From Sphingomonadaceae bacterium (GTDB lineage: Bacteria; Pseudomonadota; Alphaproteobacteria; Sphingomonadales; Sphingomonadaceae), in NCBI GenBank assembly GCA_947463325.1, contig CANHQT010000005.1, positions 27,990 to 91,989 on the forward strand: DNA of 64,000 nt. The letters run 5' to 3'. The position numbers and the translations under genes were made by a program. The notes below the pieces were generated by a model. That model made no database searches and had not been told where the DNA came from. It worked only from the letters and a program-made list of their open reading frames with translations. Of this stretch, positions 43,861 through 53,788 are shown in pieces (position 1 is the first letter of the stretch; each line of letters opens with the position of its first letter).

Positions 43861-45258
43861 TTGTCCATCGGGTTGAAGCCGATCCGTTATGCGGGCCGCG
43901 AAGTGTGGCCGCTGATCGAAGGCGGCAAGGGGGTATCGGCAACCAATCACGCCAGTTCGGGCGCATGGGCCGCCGCAGGCGGCATCGGCACGATCAGTGC
44001 GGTTAATGCCGACAGCTATGACGACAATGGCGAGATGATTCCGCAGGTGTTCCACGGGACAACCCGTGTCGAACGCCATCAGGAACTGGTCGACTATGGC
44101 ATCCGCGGCGCGATCACCCAGATCAAGCGCGCGCATGACATCAACGCCGGCCGCGGCGCGATCAACATCAACGTCCTGTGGGAAATGGGCGGTGCGCAGC
44201 CGATCCTGCACGGTGTGCTCGAAGCGACACGGGGCCTCGTCAATGGCGTCACCTGCGGCGCCGGCATGCCCTATAAGTTGAGTGAGATCGCCGCGAAATA
44301 CGGCGTTTATTATCTCCCCATCGTCTCTTCGGCCCGCGCCTTCCGCGCGCTCTGGAAACGCGCCTATTCAAAGGTGCCCGAATGGCTCGGCGCGGTGGTC
44401 TATGAGGATCCCTGGCTGGCAGGCGGCCACAACGGCCTCTCCAATGCGGAAGATCCGCTGAAGCCGGAGGATCCCTATCCCCGCGTCAAGGCGCTGCGGG
44501 AAACCATGCGTGCCGAAGGCGTATCGGAAGATGTGCCGATCGTGATGGCCGGCGGCGTCTGGTTCCTGCGCGAATGGGCCAATTGGATCGACAATCCGGA
44601 ACTGGGCCAGATCGCCTTCCAGTTTGGCACCCGCCCGTTGCTCACCGTGGAAAGCCCCATTCCGCAGGGGTGGAAGGATCATCTGCGCACGCTCGAACCG
44701 GGCGATGTGCTGCTGCACCGTTTCTCGCCCACCGGCTTCTATTCCTCGGCCGTTCGCAATCCCTTCCTGCGCAATCTCGAGGCACGCTCCGCCCGCCAGA
44801 TCGCCTTTGCCAAGGCCGAAGGTGGGGACGCGACCGTCCGGCTGGAGGTCGACCGCAAGAAATATTGGGTTACGGCGGAGGCCTATGCCGCCGCGCAGGG
44901 CTGGGTGGCTGCGGGCTATACCTCGGCGATGAAGACGCCGGATGACACGATCATCTTCGTGACGCCGGAGGAACGCGACCATATTTCGACCGACCAGCGC
45001 GAATGCATGGGCTGTCTGTCGCACTGCGGCTTTTCTTCCTGGAAGGATCATGACGATCATTCCACCGGTCGCCTCGCGGACCCGCGCAGCTTCTGCATCC
45101 AGAAGACGTTGCAGGATATTTCCCATGGCGGCCATATCGACCGCAACCTGATGTTCGCGGGGCACGCCGCTTACCGTTTCAAGCAGGATCCTTTCTATTC
45201 CAATAACTTCACGCCCACCGTGAAGCAGTTGGTGGATCGTATCCTGACCGGCGACTGA
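43861..45258 (+). CDS. FMN-dependent nitronate monooxygenase-like oxidoreductase with C-terminal Cys cluster
   Basis: The start is TTG 43861, six bases after AGGAG. The 465-residue protein is a TIM-barrel flavoprotein with GVSATNHASSGAWAAAGGIG, GVTCGAGMPYKLSEIAA and VPIVMAGGVWFLREWANW (phosphate-binding loops). This pattern matches the nitronate monooxygenase / 2-nitropropane dioxygenase superfamily. Beyond about residue 370 there is an extra domain with Cys382, Cys385, Cys389 and Cys412 (CMGCLSHC and a later FC). The arrangement could ligate a metal or Fe-S centre. The reaction is unknown. Confidence 0.82.
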   Translation: MSIGLKPIRYAGREVWPLIEGGKGVSATNHASSGAWAAAGGIGTISAVNADSYDDNGEMIPQVFHGTTRVERHQELVDYGIRGAITQIKRAHDINAGRGAININVLWEMGGAQPILHGVLEATRGLVNGVTCGAGMPYKLSEIAAKYGVYYLPIVSSARAFRALWKRAYSKVPEWLGAVVYEDPWLAGGHNGLSNAEDPLKPEDPYPRVKALRETMRAEGVSEDVPIVMAGGVWFLREWANWIDNPELGQIAFQFGTRPLLTVESPIPQGWKDHLRTLEPGDVLLHRFSPTGFYSSAVRNPFLRNLEARSARQIAFAKAEGGDATVRLEVDRKKYWVTAEAYAAAQGWVAAGYTSAMKTPDDTIIFVTPEERDHISTDQRECMGCLSHCGFSSWKDHDDHSTGRLADPRSFCIQKTLQDISHGGHIDRNLMFAGHAAYRFKQDPFYSNNFTPTVKQLVDRILTGD

Positions 45259-45307
45259 CCGGCACCGGTCGGGCGGCGCGGCTTTTGCCGCATTGCAGCA
45301 TGGCGAC

Positions 45308-45327
45308 GGCGGGGGTAAACCCCCGCC
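45308..45327. other. Perfect GC hairpin between oxidoreductase and thiolase genes
   Basis: GGCGGGGG and CCCCCGCC pair perfectly around TAAA, 50 bases past the oxidoreductase stop. It lacks a clear U-tract (ACCTTCTCG follows), so it may be a weak terminator or an RNA stability element. Confidence 0.5.
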
Positions 45328-45375
45328 ACCTTCTCGTCATGCGAGCTTGAGACTCGCGCAAGCGGAGCCTTCCCC

Positions 45376-46557
45376 ATGTCCGATCCTGTCGTTTTCCTCT
45401 CCTATGCCCGCACGCCGATGGGCGCGATGCAGGGCGCGCTGGCTGATGTTTCGGCAACCGATCTTGGCGCGACGGCGGTCAAGGCTGCGGTCGAACGCGC
45501 TGGTGTGGAGGGTGAGGATATCGAACGCATTTACATGGGCTGTGTGCTTCCCGCCGGCTTGGGTCAGGCGCCTGCGCGTCAGGCTGCGATCAAGGCGGGC
45601 CTGCCCGCATCGGTTCAGGCGACCACGGTCAACAAGGTCTGCGGTTCGGGTATGCAGACGATCATCATGGGTGCGGAGGCACTCGCCGCTGGCAGTGTCG
45701 ATCTGGTCGTCGCGGGCGGCATGGAATCGATGACCAACGCGCCCTACCTCCTGAAAAAGCATCGCTCGGGCGCGCGCATCGGCCATGACACCGCCTATGA
45801 TCATATGTTCCTCGACGGGCTGGAGGATGCTTATGACGCGGGCCGCGCGATGGGCACCTTCGCACAGGATACCGCGGACGCCTATCAGCTGACGCGTGAG
45901 GCGCAGGACGGCTATTCGCTCGAATCGCTGAGCCGCGCCAAGGCGGCGATTGCCGATGGTGGCTTCGCCAGCGAAATCGTCCCCGTCACCATCGCTGGCC
46001 GCAAGGGCGATGTCATCGTCGATACGGATGAGGCGCCGGGCAAGGCGATGCCGGACAAGATCCCGACGCTGCGCCCCGCCTTCGCCAAGGATGGCACGAT
46101 CACCGCCGCCACCTCCAGCTCGATCTCGGATGGTGCCGCCGCTGTCGTGCTGGCGCGTGAAAGCGTTGCTGCGGCCAAGGGCGTGGCGCCGGTCGCGCGC
46201 CTCGTTGCCCATGCCGCGCATGCGCAGGCGCCCAAGGATTTCACCACCGCCCCCGTCGGCGCGATCCAGAAGTGTCTCGCCAAGGCCGGCTGGCGCATCG
46301 ACGATGTCGACCTGTTCGAAGTGAATGAGGCGTTCGCCTGTGTCGCCATGTTCGCGATGCATGATCTCGGCATCCCGCATGAGAAGATTAACGTCCACGG
46401 TGGCGCGACCGCGCTCGGCCACCCGATTGGCGCCTCTGGCACGCGCATCGTCACCACGCTGATCGGTGCGCTCAAGCGCCACGGCAAGACAAAGGGTATC
46501 GCGTCCCTGTGCATCGGCGGCGGAGAGGCAACGGCCATCGCGGTCGAGCTGGTCTGA
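45376..46557 (+). CDS. Acetyl-CoA acetyltransferase (thiolase)
   Basis: The 393-residue thiolase has the nucleophile Cys89 in VNKVCGSGMQT, GGMESMTNAPYLL, EVNEAFACVAM with the conserved His region nearby, and CIGGGEATA with the second catalytic Cys. Biosynthetic and degradative types cannot be told apart; PhaA/AtoB-like condensation of two acetyl-CoA is most likely. ATG 45376 is preceded by CGGAG-like purines. Confidence 0.93.
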   Translation: MSDPVVFLSYARTPMGAMQGALADVSATDLGATAVKAAVERAGVEGEDIERIYMGCVLPAGLGQAPARQAAIKAGLPASVQATTVNKVCGSGMQTIIMGAEALAAGSVDLVVAGGMESMTNAPYLLKKHRSGARIGHDTAYDHMFLDGLEDAYDAGRAMGTFAQDTADAYQLTREAQDGYSLESLSRAKAAIADGGFASEIVPVTIAGRKGDVIVDTDEAPGKAMPDKIPTLRPAFAKDGTITAATSSSISDGAAAVVLARESVAAAKGVAPVARLVAHAAHAQAPKDFTTAPVGAIQKCLAKAGWRIDDVDLFEVNEAFACVAMFAMHDLGIPHEKINVHGGATALGHPIGASGTRIVTTLIGALKRHGKTKGIASLCIGGGEATAIAVELV

Positions 46558-46607
46558 GGGTGGCCTGAAACATTGCGATTCGGCAGTGCAGGCCCCATCT
46601 TGAGGGC

Positions 46608-47684
46608 ATGCGCCGCTTTCTGACCCTGCCGTCGATTGTCCCGTTGGTCGGGGCGTTGACGCTGGCTCTGGTCGGCAGCGCGATCGCCATCCATCCGGCG
46701 CTGATCGCGATCGTCGTCGGCGCCAGCGTGCTGGCCGCCGTCTATCATGCGGAGGTGATCGCCCACCGTGTGGGGGAACCCTTCGGTACCTTTCTGTTCG
46801 CCATTGCGGTCACGGTGATTGAGGTCGGGCTGATCGTCTCGATCATCCAGTCCGATCCTGTCGGCGCCGCCTCGCTTGCGCGCGATACGGTGATGGCGGC
46901 AATCATGATCATCCTTGGCGGCGTGACCGGTGCCTGTCTGCTGGTCGGCGGCATCCGTCATGGCGAACAGCGCTACCGCCAGTCCGGAGTCAGCGCCGCG
47001 CTGGCGACGCTCGCTGCCCTGTCCGTCATCACGCTCATCCTGCCCAACCATGTCACCAGCGTCAGCGGGCCAGTCTATGCCCCCGCACAGCTTGCTTTCG
47101 TGGGCCTTGTCTCGCTGATCCTCTATGCCACTTTCGTGCTGGTGCAGACGGTGCGCCACCGCGACTATTTCCTGCCCGCGAGTGACGACGCGCCGCTGCC
47201 AAAGGATGCGCACGCCCCGCCCCCGTCGGACAGTGCCGCCTGGGCGAGCGCGGGCCTGCTCATCGTCAGCCTCGTCAGTATCGTTTTCCTCGCCAAGTCG
47301 CTTGCGCCCACGGTCGAGGCCGCGGTGGAGAGTTTCGGCGCGCCCAAGGCGCTGGTCGGGGTGATCATCGCCGGTATCGTACTGCTGCCCGAAGGGCTGG
47401 CGGCGGTGCGCGCCGCACGCGCCAATCGCCTGCAGACCAGCCTCAACCTCGCGCTGGGTTCCGCGCTTGCAACGATTGGCCTCACCATCCCGGTGGTCGC
47501 CACCATCGCCATTCTGTCTGACTGGCAGCTGGTGCTCGGCGTCAATGGCACCAATGAAGTGCTGCTCGCGCTGACCCTGCTCGTCGCCACCCTGTCGCTT
47601 TCAACCGGGCGGACAACGATCATGCAAGGCGTGCTTCACCTCGTGCTGTTCGGCATTTTCCTGTTCATGCTTGTGGTGCCCTGA
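46608..47684 (+). CDS. Calcium/proton antiporter-like protein (ChaA/y4hA family)
   Basis: The 358-residue membrane protein has about eleven helices in two inverted halves. The alpha repeats are RVGEPFGTFLFAIAVTVIEVGL and LPEGLAAVRAARANRLQTSLN, as in ChaA, a CaCA-family Na+(K+,Ca2+)/H+ antiporter. A cytoplasmic loop near residues 185-205 is acidic and Pro-rich. Exact ion specificity is unknown. Confidence 0.88.
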   Translation: MRRFLTLPSIVPLVGALTLALVGSAIAIHPALIAIVVGASVLAAVYHAEVIAHRVGEPFGTFLFAIAVTVIEVGLIVSIIQSDPVGAASLARDTVMAAIMIILGGVTGACLLVGGIRHGEQRYRQSGVSAALATLAALSVITLILPNHVTSVSGPVYAPAQLAFVGLVSLILYATFVLVQTVRHRDYFLPASDDAPLPKDAHAPPPSDSAAWASAGLLIVSLVSIVFLAKSLAPTVEAAVESFGAPKALVGVIIAGIVLLPEGLAAVRAARANRLQTSLNLALGSALATIGLTIPVVATIAILSDWQLVLGVNGTNEVLLALTLLVATLSLSTGRTTIMQGVLHLVLFGIFLFMLVVP

Positions 47685-47705
47685 CCGGGAACCGCCGCGC
47701 CTGCC

Positions 47706-48206
47706 TTACGGCGCGCCATCGCCCCAGATATGGTCGGCGGCGATATAGCCTGAGCGGCCGAGCACATCGAAGGCGCACCAGCCATCATCGCAATCGCCCA
47801 GCCGGCCGACAACGCCTTCCTCGGCATGATAGGCGATGGGCGCCTCGGGTGAGGGGGAAACGCGCATTGCCGCGCGGTTACGGGTGACGATGGCGGTGCG
47901 GCGACCGGATAAGAGGCTGCGGTGCATCCAGCCCGTCGTTCCGTCGGGTTCCTGCACCTGCCGCCACTCCTCGTGCAGCGCGACGATCTTGATGGGCAGG
48001 CCCGGCCGGCGATATTCCCACATCGCGGCCATTTCGCGCGCCGGGCCACGCCGCATCACCGCCCGCTCGGCGGCAATTGATGCCCAATAGGGTGGCTGAT
48101 TGTCCTGCGCGGCAAGCGGTGCGGGGGCGGCGGCCCACAGCACACCGGCCATCGCCACGATGCCGCTGATTGCTGCTGCTGCTGTTCGTGCCACGCTGCC
48201 CGTCAT
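47706..48206 (-). CDS. Exported SH3-domain protein
   Basis: The 166-residue protein has a signal-like start (residues 1-33, ending PLAAQ), then two SH3-type halves: RAVMRRGPAREMAAMWEYRRPGLPIKI, and IVTRNRAAMRVSPSPEAPIAYHAEEG with DDGWCAFDVLGRSGYIAADH. Such SH3 modules bind peptidoglycan or act as adaptors. It is convergent with the antiporter gene (21 bases apart) and divergent from the Amt-like gene. No partner enzyme is adjacent. Confidence 0.8.
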   Translation of the reverse strand: MTGSVARTAAAAISGIVAMAGVLWAAAPAPLAAQDNQPPYWASIAAERAVMRRGPAREMAAMWEYRRPGLPIKIVALHEEWRQVQEPDGTTGWMHRSLLSGRRTAIVTRNRAAMRVSPSPEAPIAYHAEEGVVGRLGDCDDGWCAFDVLGRSGYIAADHIWGDGAP

Positions 48207-48375
48207 GCCTGATCCCTCGCGCTATCCTGTCGGAAGCTCTGCCAAAGCGGGGAACAGGTGGCAAGCGGTGCGCTGCTTGACCGGGCGGTCGAGGTTAAGT
48301 GATGCTCAACCTCATTCCCATAAGGGGACAAGGCCGGCGCCTTCTCCGGCGCGGGATAACAGGGACCAGAATTTC

Positions 48376-49620
48376 ATGAACCGATCGGCATTATGGCTGA
48401 CCGCGCTCGGCGCTTCGCTTGTCGCTTTTCCTGCGCGTGCCGCACAGGTCGTGCCTGTCGCTCTGCCTGACAGCGGTGACACTGGTTGGCTTCTCGCCGC
48501 GACGATCCTCGGCTTGCTGCTCGCTGTGCCCGGTGCATGGCTGGTGGCCGCTGCTCCGGCAGGCCGAGTCGCGCTGCTCCGTGCCGTCCCCGCCACTGGC
48601 GCGGCGCTCGCCGCCGCGGCGCTGCTCTACGTCCTTATCGGCTACAGTTTCGCGTTTGATACGACGGAGGGGCTGCCGATCGGCGCCATCCTCGGCGGCA
48701 CCGGTAACTGGATGCTCAGTCTGATGGGCATTGTTCGTGAAGGCACCAATATCCCCGAAACCGCCTTTGCCTTCTACCAATATGCCTATCTCGCGATCGC
48801 CATCGCTCTCCTCTGTGGCGCACTGGCGGCCCATGTCCGTGGTGGCTGGCTGGTCGGTTTTGCCGCCATCTGGTCGCTGATCGTGTTCGCGCCGCTCGCC
48901 CGCTGGATGTGGGGTGGCGGCTGGGTGTCTGCCCGCGGCGGGCTTGATATGGCTGGTGGCCTCGTTGTCTTCTACGCGGCCGGCGTTTCCGCCGTGATCG
49001 CTCTGGCGCTCGCCGGAGCGGGCAACCGCCACTCTGGCCCTGCTGATCCCTATGCCCGGGGCGTCGGGGCGGCCTTGCTGCTTGTCGGAATGCTCGCCGT
49101 CACTGGCGCCAGCACACTCGGCGCCAGTGACGGCAGCGCCGTTGCGATCATTGTCATGCTGGTTTCGGCCTGCACTGCCATGCTCGCTGCCGCCGCCTTT
49201 GCCCGCTCGCTGGACAGCGCTGTCCTCGCGCGCGGTCTGCTTGCCGGCACCGTAGGTGCGGCGGCTGCGGGGGACGGCCTGTCGATGGGCGGCGCTGTCC
49301 TGATGGGACTGTTCTGCGCCCTTGCCGCCTCAATCGGCCCGCGCCTGATGCCAAAGATCTTCGCCCGCCATGCAGGCGATGGCACGCTCATCGCGCTCAC
49401 TGGCGCGGCCAAGACCGGCGCCTTTCTGCTCGCCTTTCTGCTCGCCTTCTACCCCTTCGGCGGGTCGGGCTATGCTGATGGCATGACCATGGCGGGGCAG
49501 GTCGTCGAACAGCTGATTGCCATTATCGCTGTCGCCGCCTGGTCGGTCATCGGTACGCTCATCGCTGCGCTCAGCATCGGCATGGTGATGCCGATGCGTT
49601 CGCCCAATCCGGCATCCTGA
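48376..49620 (+). CDS. Amt/Rh-family membrane protein lacking the twin histidines
   Basis: The 414-residue protein has a signal peptide (residues 1-23, PARAA) and about eleven helices. The first half is clearly Amt-like: IGYSFAFDTTEG, YQYAYLAIAIALLCGALAAH, then WMWGGGWVSARGGLDMAGGL. The pore His168 (AmtB numbering) within VVHINAA is Phe199 here (VVFYAAG); the external Asp is kept (Asp191). The partner His318 (VHGVGG) is replaced by Thr342 in LIALTGAAK. Because the twin histidines strip and carry ammonium, ammonium transport by the known route is unlikely. It may be a sensor, a channel for another substrate, or a relic. Divergent from the SH3 gene. Confidence 0.8.
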   Translation: MNRSALWLTALGASLVAFPARAAQVVPVALPDSGDTGWLLAATILGLLLAVPGAWLVAAAPAGRVALLRAVPATGAALAAAALLYVLIGYSFAFDTTEGLPIGAILGGTGNWMLSLMGIVREGTNIPETAFAFYQYAYLAIAIALLCGALAAHVRGGWLVGFAAIWSLIVFAPLARWMWGGGWVSARGGLDMAGGLVVFYAAGVSAVIALALAGAGNRHSGPADPYARGVGAALLLVGMLAVTGASTLGASDGSAVAIIVMLVSACTAMLAAAAFARSLDSAVLARGLLAGTVGAAAAGDGLSMGGAVLMGLFCALAASIGPRLMPKIFARHAGDGTLIALTGAAKTGAFLLAFLLAFYPFGGSGYADGMTMAGQVVEQLIAIIAVAAWSVIGTLIAALSIGMVMPMRSPNPAS

Positions 49621-49626
49621 TCGCGT

Positions 49627-50142
49627 TCAGATCGCCTGCCGCGCGACATCGGCCATGCCGATGCTCTTGAGCAGGACCATGCCCTCCACGCTCGCCAGCA
49701 GCTTCGCGGCGTCGCGCATCGGATCGGCGCTGTCGATCTGCGCCGCCGCCCATAGCAGGAACCCGCGCCCCAGTTGCTCGCCGACTTGCGCATAGGGCGG
49801 CTCGCCATGTGCCGCCCGCGCGGCGATGCCCAGCCACAGCCGCATATAGGGCCAGAACCGGTCGTCGAGCAGCGCAGGCGCGAGGTGCGCGCGCAGCGCC
49901 TCGGGCACCATCGGCTGCGGCGCGGCAATCTCGCCCAGCTGCAAGGTCAGCCGTTCGGCAATGCGGGCGAGCACCGCCGCGATCAGCGCGTCCTTGTCGG
50001 CGAAATAATAGAGCAGCATGCGGTCGCTGGTGCCGGCCGCGCGCGCCAGCACGCGCAGGCTCGCCGCTTCCAGCCCCTGTTCTAGGAGATGATCCGCCAG
50101 TCGATCGACCAGCTCGTCCCGCCGCTGTACTCCGCGATCCAT
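49627..50142 (-). CDS. TetR/AcrR-family regulator
   Basis: The 171-residue protein has the TetR helix-turn-helix: ADHLLEQGLEAASLRVLARA, then [24 protein letters not shown]. The C-terminal ligand domain is short. ATG 50142 is chosen because the frame before it is antisense-like. It lies 43 bases after edd on the same strand and 6 bases from the convergent Amt-like gene. It may control edd or the divergent neighbour; there is no direct evidence. Confidence 0.88.
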   Translation of the reverse strand: MDRGVQRRDELVDRLADHLLEQGLEAASLRVLARAAGTSDRMLLYYFADKDALIAAVLARIAERLTLQLGEIAAPQPMVPEALRAHLAPALLDDRFWPYMRLWLGIAARAAHGEPPYAQVGEQLGRGFLLWAAAQIDSADPMRDAAKLLASVEGMVLLKSIGMADVARQAI

Positions 50143-50185
50143 GCGGCGTCTGATAGCGCCGCCTGGAGTTGAGGTCACCTGTCCC

Positions 50186-52027
50186 TCACCCCAGCGCCGC
50201 TTCCATCGCGGCGAGCATCGCACTGCCGCCCTTTTCGGCCTCGTCTGCCTGGTGGCGGAACAGCGCGAACAGCTCGCGGCCCACGCCGGCGGCGGGGGGC
50301 GGGGGCGGGGCGGGGGTGCGGCTCGCCCAGTCGGCGGCGTCGACCAGCGCGCTGAGCTCGCCGGTGCGGGCGCACACGCGCACCATGTCCCCGTCGCGCA
50401 GCAGGGCGATGGGGCCTGCGACGCCATCGGCACCGGGCAGCGCTTCGGGCGACAAATGGATGGCCGCCGGCACCTTGCCGCTTGCGCCGGACATGCGCCC
50501 GTCGGTCAGCAGCGCGATGCGATGGCCGCGGTCCTGCAGCACGCCGAGCGAGGGGGTGAGCTTGTGCAGCTCGGGCATGCCGTTCATGCGCGGCCCCTGG
50601 AACCGCACGACCACCACGACGTCGCGGTCAAGCTCGCCCGCCTTGAATGCCGCGATCACCGCTTCCTGTGTCTCGAAAATCCGTGCCGGTGCCTCGATGG
50701 TCCAGCGGCTTTCCTCGACTGCGCTGACCTTGATGACACAGCGGCCGAGATTACCGGAAAGGAGCTTCATGCCCCCGTCGGGTGCGTGCGGATCGGCCAC
50801 CGGGCGCAGGATGGTCGTGTCCCCGCTCGCTTGCGGAATGTCCCGCCACACCAGCCGGTCATCTTCCAGCACCGGATTGCGCGTGTAATCACCCATCGTC
50901 CCGCCCACGGTCAGTATGTCGCCGTGGATCAGGCCCGCACCCATCAGCTCGCGGGTGATGAACGCCATGCCGCCTGCGCTGTGGAAATGGTTCACGTCGG
51001 CTGAGCCATTGGGATAGACGCGGGCGAGCAGAGGCACAGCGCCTGACAGCCGGTCGAAATCCTCCCAGTCCACGGTGATCCCGGCCGCCCGGGCGATCGC
51101 CGGAATGTGGATGGCATGGTTGGTCGATCCGCCGGTCGCCAGCAGGCCGACGATGGCGTTGACGATGGCGCGCTCGTCCACACACTCGGCCAACGGGCGA
51201 TAGTCCGCGCCGTCCCAGCCGATTTCGGCAACACGGTGCACCGCCGCGCGGGTCAGCGCATCGCGCAACTTGGTGCCCGGATTGACGAAGGCGCTGCCGG
51301 GGATGTGGAGGCCCATCAGCTCCATCATCATCTGGTTGGAATTGGCCGTGCCATAGAAAGTGCAGGTGCCCGCGCCATGATAGGATGCAGCCTCTGCTTC
51401 CAGCAGGTCCTCACGGCTTGCCTTACCCTCGGCAAAGAGCTGGCGGACGCGCTGCTTTTCCTTGTTGGCAAGGCCCGACGGCATCGGCCCGGCCGGTACA
51501 AAGATCGTCGGCAGATGGCCGAAACGCAGCGCACCGATCAGCAGGCCCGGCACGATCTTGTCACAGATGCCGAGCAGCAGCGCGCCTTCGAACATCGCGT
51601 GGGACAGGGCAATCGCCGCGCCCCCGGCAATATTGTCGCGGCTGAACAGGGAAAGGTCCATGCCGGCTTGGCCCTGCGTCACCCCGTCGCACATGGCGGG
51701 GACGCCGCCGGCCACCTGCGCGGTCGCACCCACTTCGCGCGCCGCCAGCTTGATGAACTCGGGGTAGCGGCCATAGGGCTGATGCGCTGACAGCATGTCA
51801 TTATAGGCGGTGACGATGCCGATGTTCATCGCCTGGCCGCTACGGATCACCGGCTTGTCTTCGCCCGACGCCGCAAAACCATGCGCCAGATTGCCGCAGG
51901 ACAGCGCCCCGCGATTCGTGCCCGCTTCGCGCGCCTGTGTCATCAGGTCGAGATAGGCTGTGCGCCGCGGGTGGCTGCGCTCGATAATGCGATCGGTAAC
52001 GGCGGAAACGACGGGATGCAGCGACAT
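50186..52027 (-). CDS. edd: Phosphogluconate dehydratase
   Basis: Edd converts 6-phosphogluconate to KDPG in the Entner-Doudoroff pathway. The 613-residue protein is an IlvD/Edd-family 4Fe-4S dehydratase with [36 protein letters not shown] and [14 protein letters not shown] (cluster cysteines), and [14 protein letters not shown] near the C-terminus. ATG 52027 follows GAGGACC. Sphingomonads often carry zwf-pgl-edd-glk together; here the other genes are absent and a TetR gene follows. Confidence 0.95.
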   Translation of the reverse strand: MSLHPVVSAVTDRIIERSHPRRTAYLDLMTQAREAGTNRGALSCGNLAHGFAASGEDKPVIRSGQAMNIGIVTAYNDMLSAHQPYGRYPEFIKLAAREVGATAQVAGGVPAMCDGVTQGQAGMDLSLFSRDNIAGGAAIALSHAMFEGALLLGICDKIVPGLLIGALRFGHLPTIFVPAGPMPSGLANKEKQRVRQLFAEGKASREDLLEAEAASYHGAGTCTFYGTANSNQMMMELMGLHIPGSAFVNPGTKLRDALTRAAVHRVAEIGWDGADYRPLAECVDERAIVNAIVGLLATGGSTNHAIHIPAIARAAGITVDWEDFDRLSGAVPLLARVYPNGSADVNHFHSAGGMAFITRELMGAGLIHGDILTVGGTMGDYTRNPVLEDDRLVWRDIPQASGDTTILRPVADPHAPDGGMKLLSGNLGRCVIKVSAVEESRWTIEAPARIFETQEAVIAAFKAGELDRDVVVVVRFQGPRMNGMPELHKLTPSLGVLQDRGHRIALLTDGRMSGASGKVPAAIHLSPEALPGADGVAGPIALLRDGDMVRVCARTGELSALVDAADWASRTPAPPPPPAAGVGRELFALFRHQADEAEKGGSAMLAAMEAALG

Positions 52028-52234
52028 GGTCCTCGATTTCACTTTGGCAGACTTTGGGGGCGGATTTCTCCTGCCTCACAGATATGGGCGCTGCAACGTG
52101 AATAGCTATGCATCGCCCAAAGCCGCTTTTTGCTTGCAAGCCTGTCAGCAGCGTGTTGGATTGTTACCGAACAGGATCGCGACCGGATAACAAAAGGCGC
52201 GTCTTGCCCATTTTTGCCGACAGGAGAGATTGCC

Positions 52235-53704
52235 ATGGCCACCGCGGCTGCCCCCAGCGTCAAGACTTCGCCCGCCAGCCACACCCCCGAATCGATGCGC
52301 GCGCTGCTCGATGCCGCCCGCGCCGATTTCACGGCAAAGCTGCCAGTGCCTCTGGAAGTGCGGCGTGACCGGCTGGATCGTGCCATCGCGATGATGATCG
52401 ACCATGCCGATGAATGGGCGGTCGCCTGCTCCAATGATTTCGGCAATCGCCCGCGTGAACTCACGCTGATCAGCGATGTGCTCGCCAGCTCCAATGCGCT
52501 CAAGCATGCGCGCAAGAATCTCGCGAAATGGATGCGCACTGAAAAGCGCAGCACCATGTTCCCGCTAGGGCTTCTGGGCGCCAGCGCGCGTGTCGAATAT
52601 CAGCCTAAGGGCGTGATCGGCATCCTTGCCCCCTGGAACTTCCCGATCGGCATGGTGATGACCCCGCTTGCCGGCATCTTTGCCGCGGGCAACCGCGCCA
52701 TTGCGAAACCGAGCGAGTTCACGCCGGAAACCAGCGCCCTGTTCGAGAAACTGGTGCCGCAATATTTCGCGCCAGAGGAATTCGCGATCGTCACTGGCGG
52801 GCCGGAGGTCGGACAGGCGTTCAGCCAGCTGCCGTTTGATCACATCATCTTCACCGGCGCGACCAGCATCGGCCGCCACATCCTGCGCGCCGCGGCAGAC
52901 AATCTCGTGCCGGTGACACTGGAACTGGGCGGCAAATCGCCCGTCATCGTCGGCCAGAGCGCGGATCTCGCCGAAGTCGCGGGCAAGGTTGCGCAGGGCA
53001 AGCTGATGAACGCCGGGCAAATCTGCCTCGCGCCCGACTATGTCCTGATTGACGAGGCACGCGAGGGCAAGCTTGTCGACGCGCTCGTCGAAAGCGCGAG
53101 CGCCATGTACCCGACCATGCTGGACAATGATGATTACACCTCGGTGGTGAATGACCGGCACCATGCCCGCCTCACCTCCTATATCGATGACGCGAAGGCC
53201 AAGGGCGCGGACATCACCATCGTCAATCCGGCGGGGGAGGATTTCGCCTCGGCCAACGGGCGCAAGATGCCGCTCCACATCATTTCCAACACCAGCGATG
53301 ACATGAAGGTGATGCAGGAGGAGATTTTCGGACCCCTCCTCCCCATCCGCCGCGTGCGCAGCACCGATGAGGCCGTCGATTTCGTCAACTCGCGTGATCG
53401 TCCGCTCGGCCTTTATTATTTCGGCAAGGACGCGGCAGAGGAATCCCGCGTGCTCGACCGGACGATCTCTGGCGGCGTCACCGTTAATGACGTGATTTTC
53501 CATGTCGCGCAGGAAGATCTGCCCTTCGGCGGCATCGGTCCCAGCGGCATGGGCAATTATCACGGCTTTGATGGCTTCAAGACCTTCAGCCACGCCAAGT
53601 CGGTCTACCGCCAGGCCAAGGTCGATGTGGCGAAGCTCGCCGGCCTCAAGCCCCCGTTCGGTGCGGCCACGCAAAAGACGATCGCGCGCGATCTGAAGAA
53701 GTAG
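52235..53704 (+). CDS. Coniferyl-aldehyde-type aldehyde dehydrogenase
   Basis: The 489-residue NAD(P)-dependent dehydrogenase has GILAPWNFPIGMVMTPLAGI, LELGGKSPVIV with the general-base Glu, and the nucleophile Cys in MNAGQICLAPDYVL. The pattern ICLAPDYVLI and GPSGMGNYHGFDGFKTFSH match CalB coniferyl aldehyde dehydrogenases, which oxidise lignin-type and other aromatic or fatty aldehydes. ATG 52235 follows CAGGAGAG. It is divergent from edd over a 208-base control region. Confidence 0.9.
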   Translation: MATAAAPSVKTSPASHTPESMRALLDAARADFTAKLPVPLEVRRDRLDRAIAMMIDHADEWAVACSNDFGNRPRELTLISDVLASSNALKHARKNLAKWMRTEKRSTMFPLGLLGASARVEYQPKGVIGILAPWNFPIGMVMTPLAGIFAAGNRAIAKPSEFTPETSALFEKLVPQYFAPEEFAIVTGGPEVGQAFSQLPFDHIIFTGATSIGRHILRAAADNLVPVTLELGGKSPVIVGQSADLAEVAGKVAQGKLMNAGQICLAPDYVLIDEAREGKLVDALVESASAMYPTMLDNDDYTSVVNDRHHARLTSYIDDAKAKGADITIVNPAGEDFASANGRKMPLHIISNTSDDMKVMQEEIFGPLLPIRRVRSTDEAVDFVNSRDRPLGLYYFGKDAAEESRVLDRTISGGVTVNDVIFHVAQEDLPFGGIGPSGMGNYHGFDGFKTFSHAKSVYRQAKVDVAKLAGLKPPFGAATQKTIARDLKK

Positions 53705-53788
53705 GGCGCGCTCACCCGGTCTGCTGCGCTTCGGGATTTCCGTGCTCGGCCATCCCCGGGATGGTCTGTGCTGAGCGATTTCGCTGTC

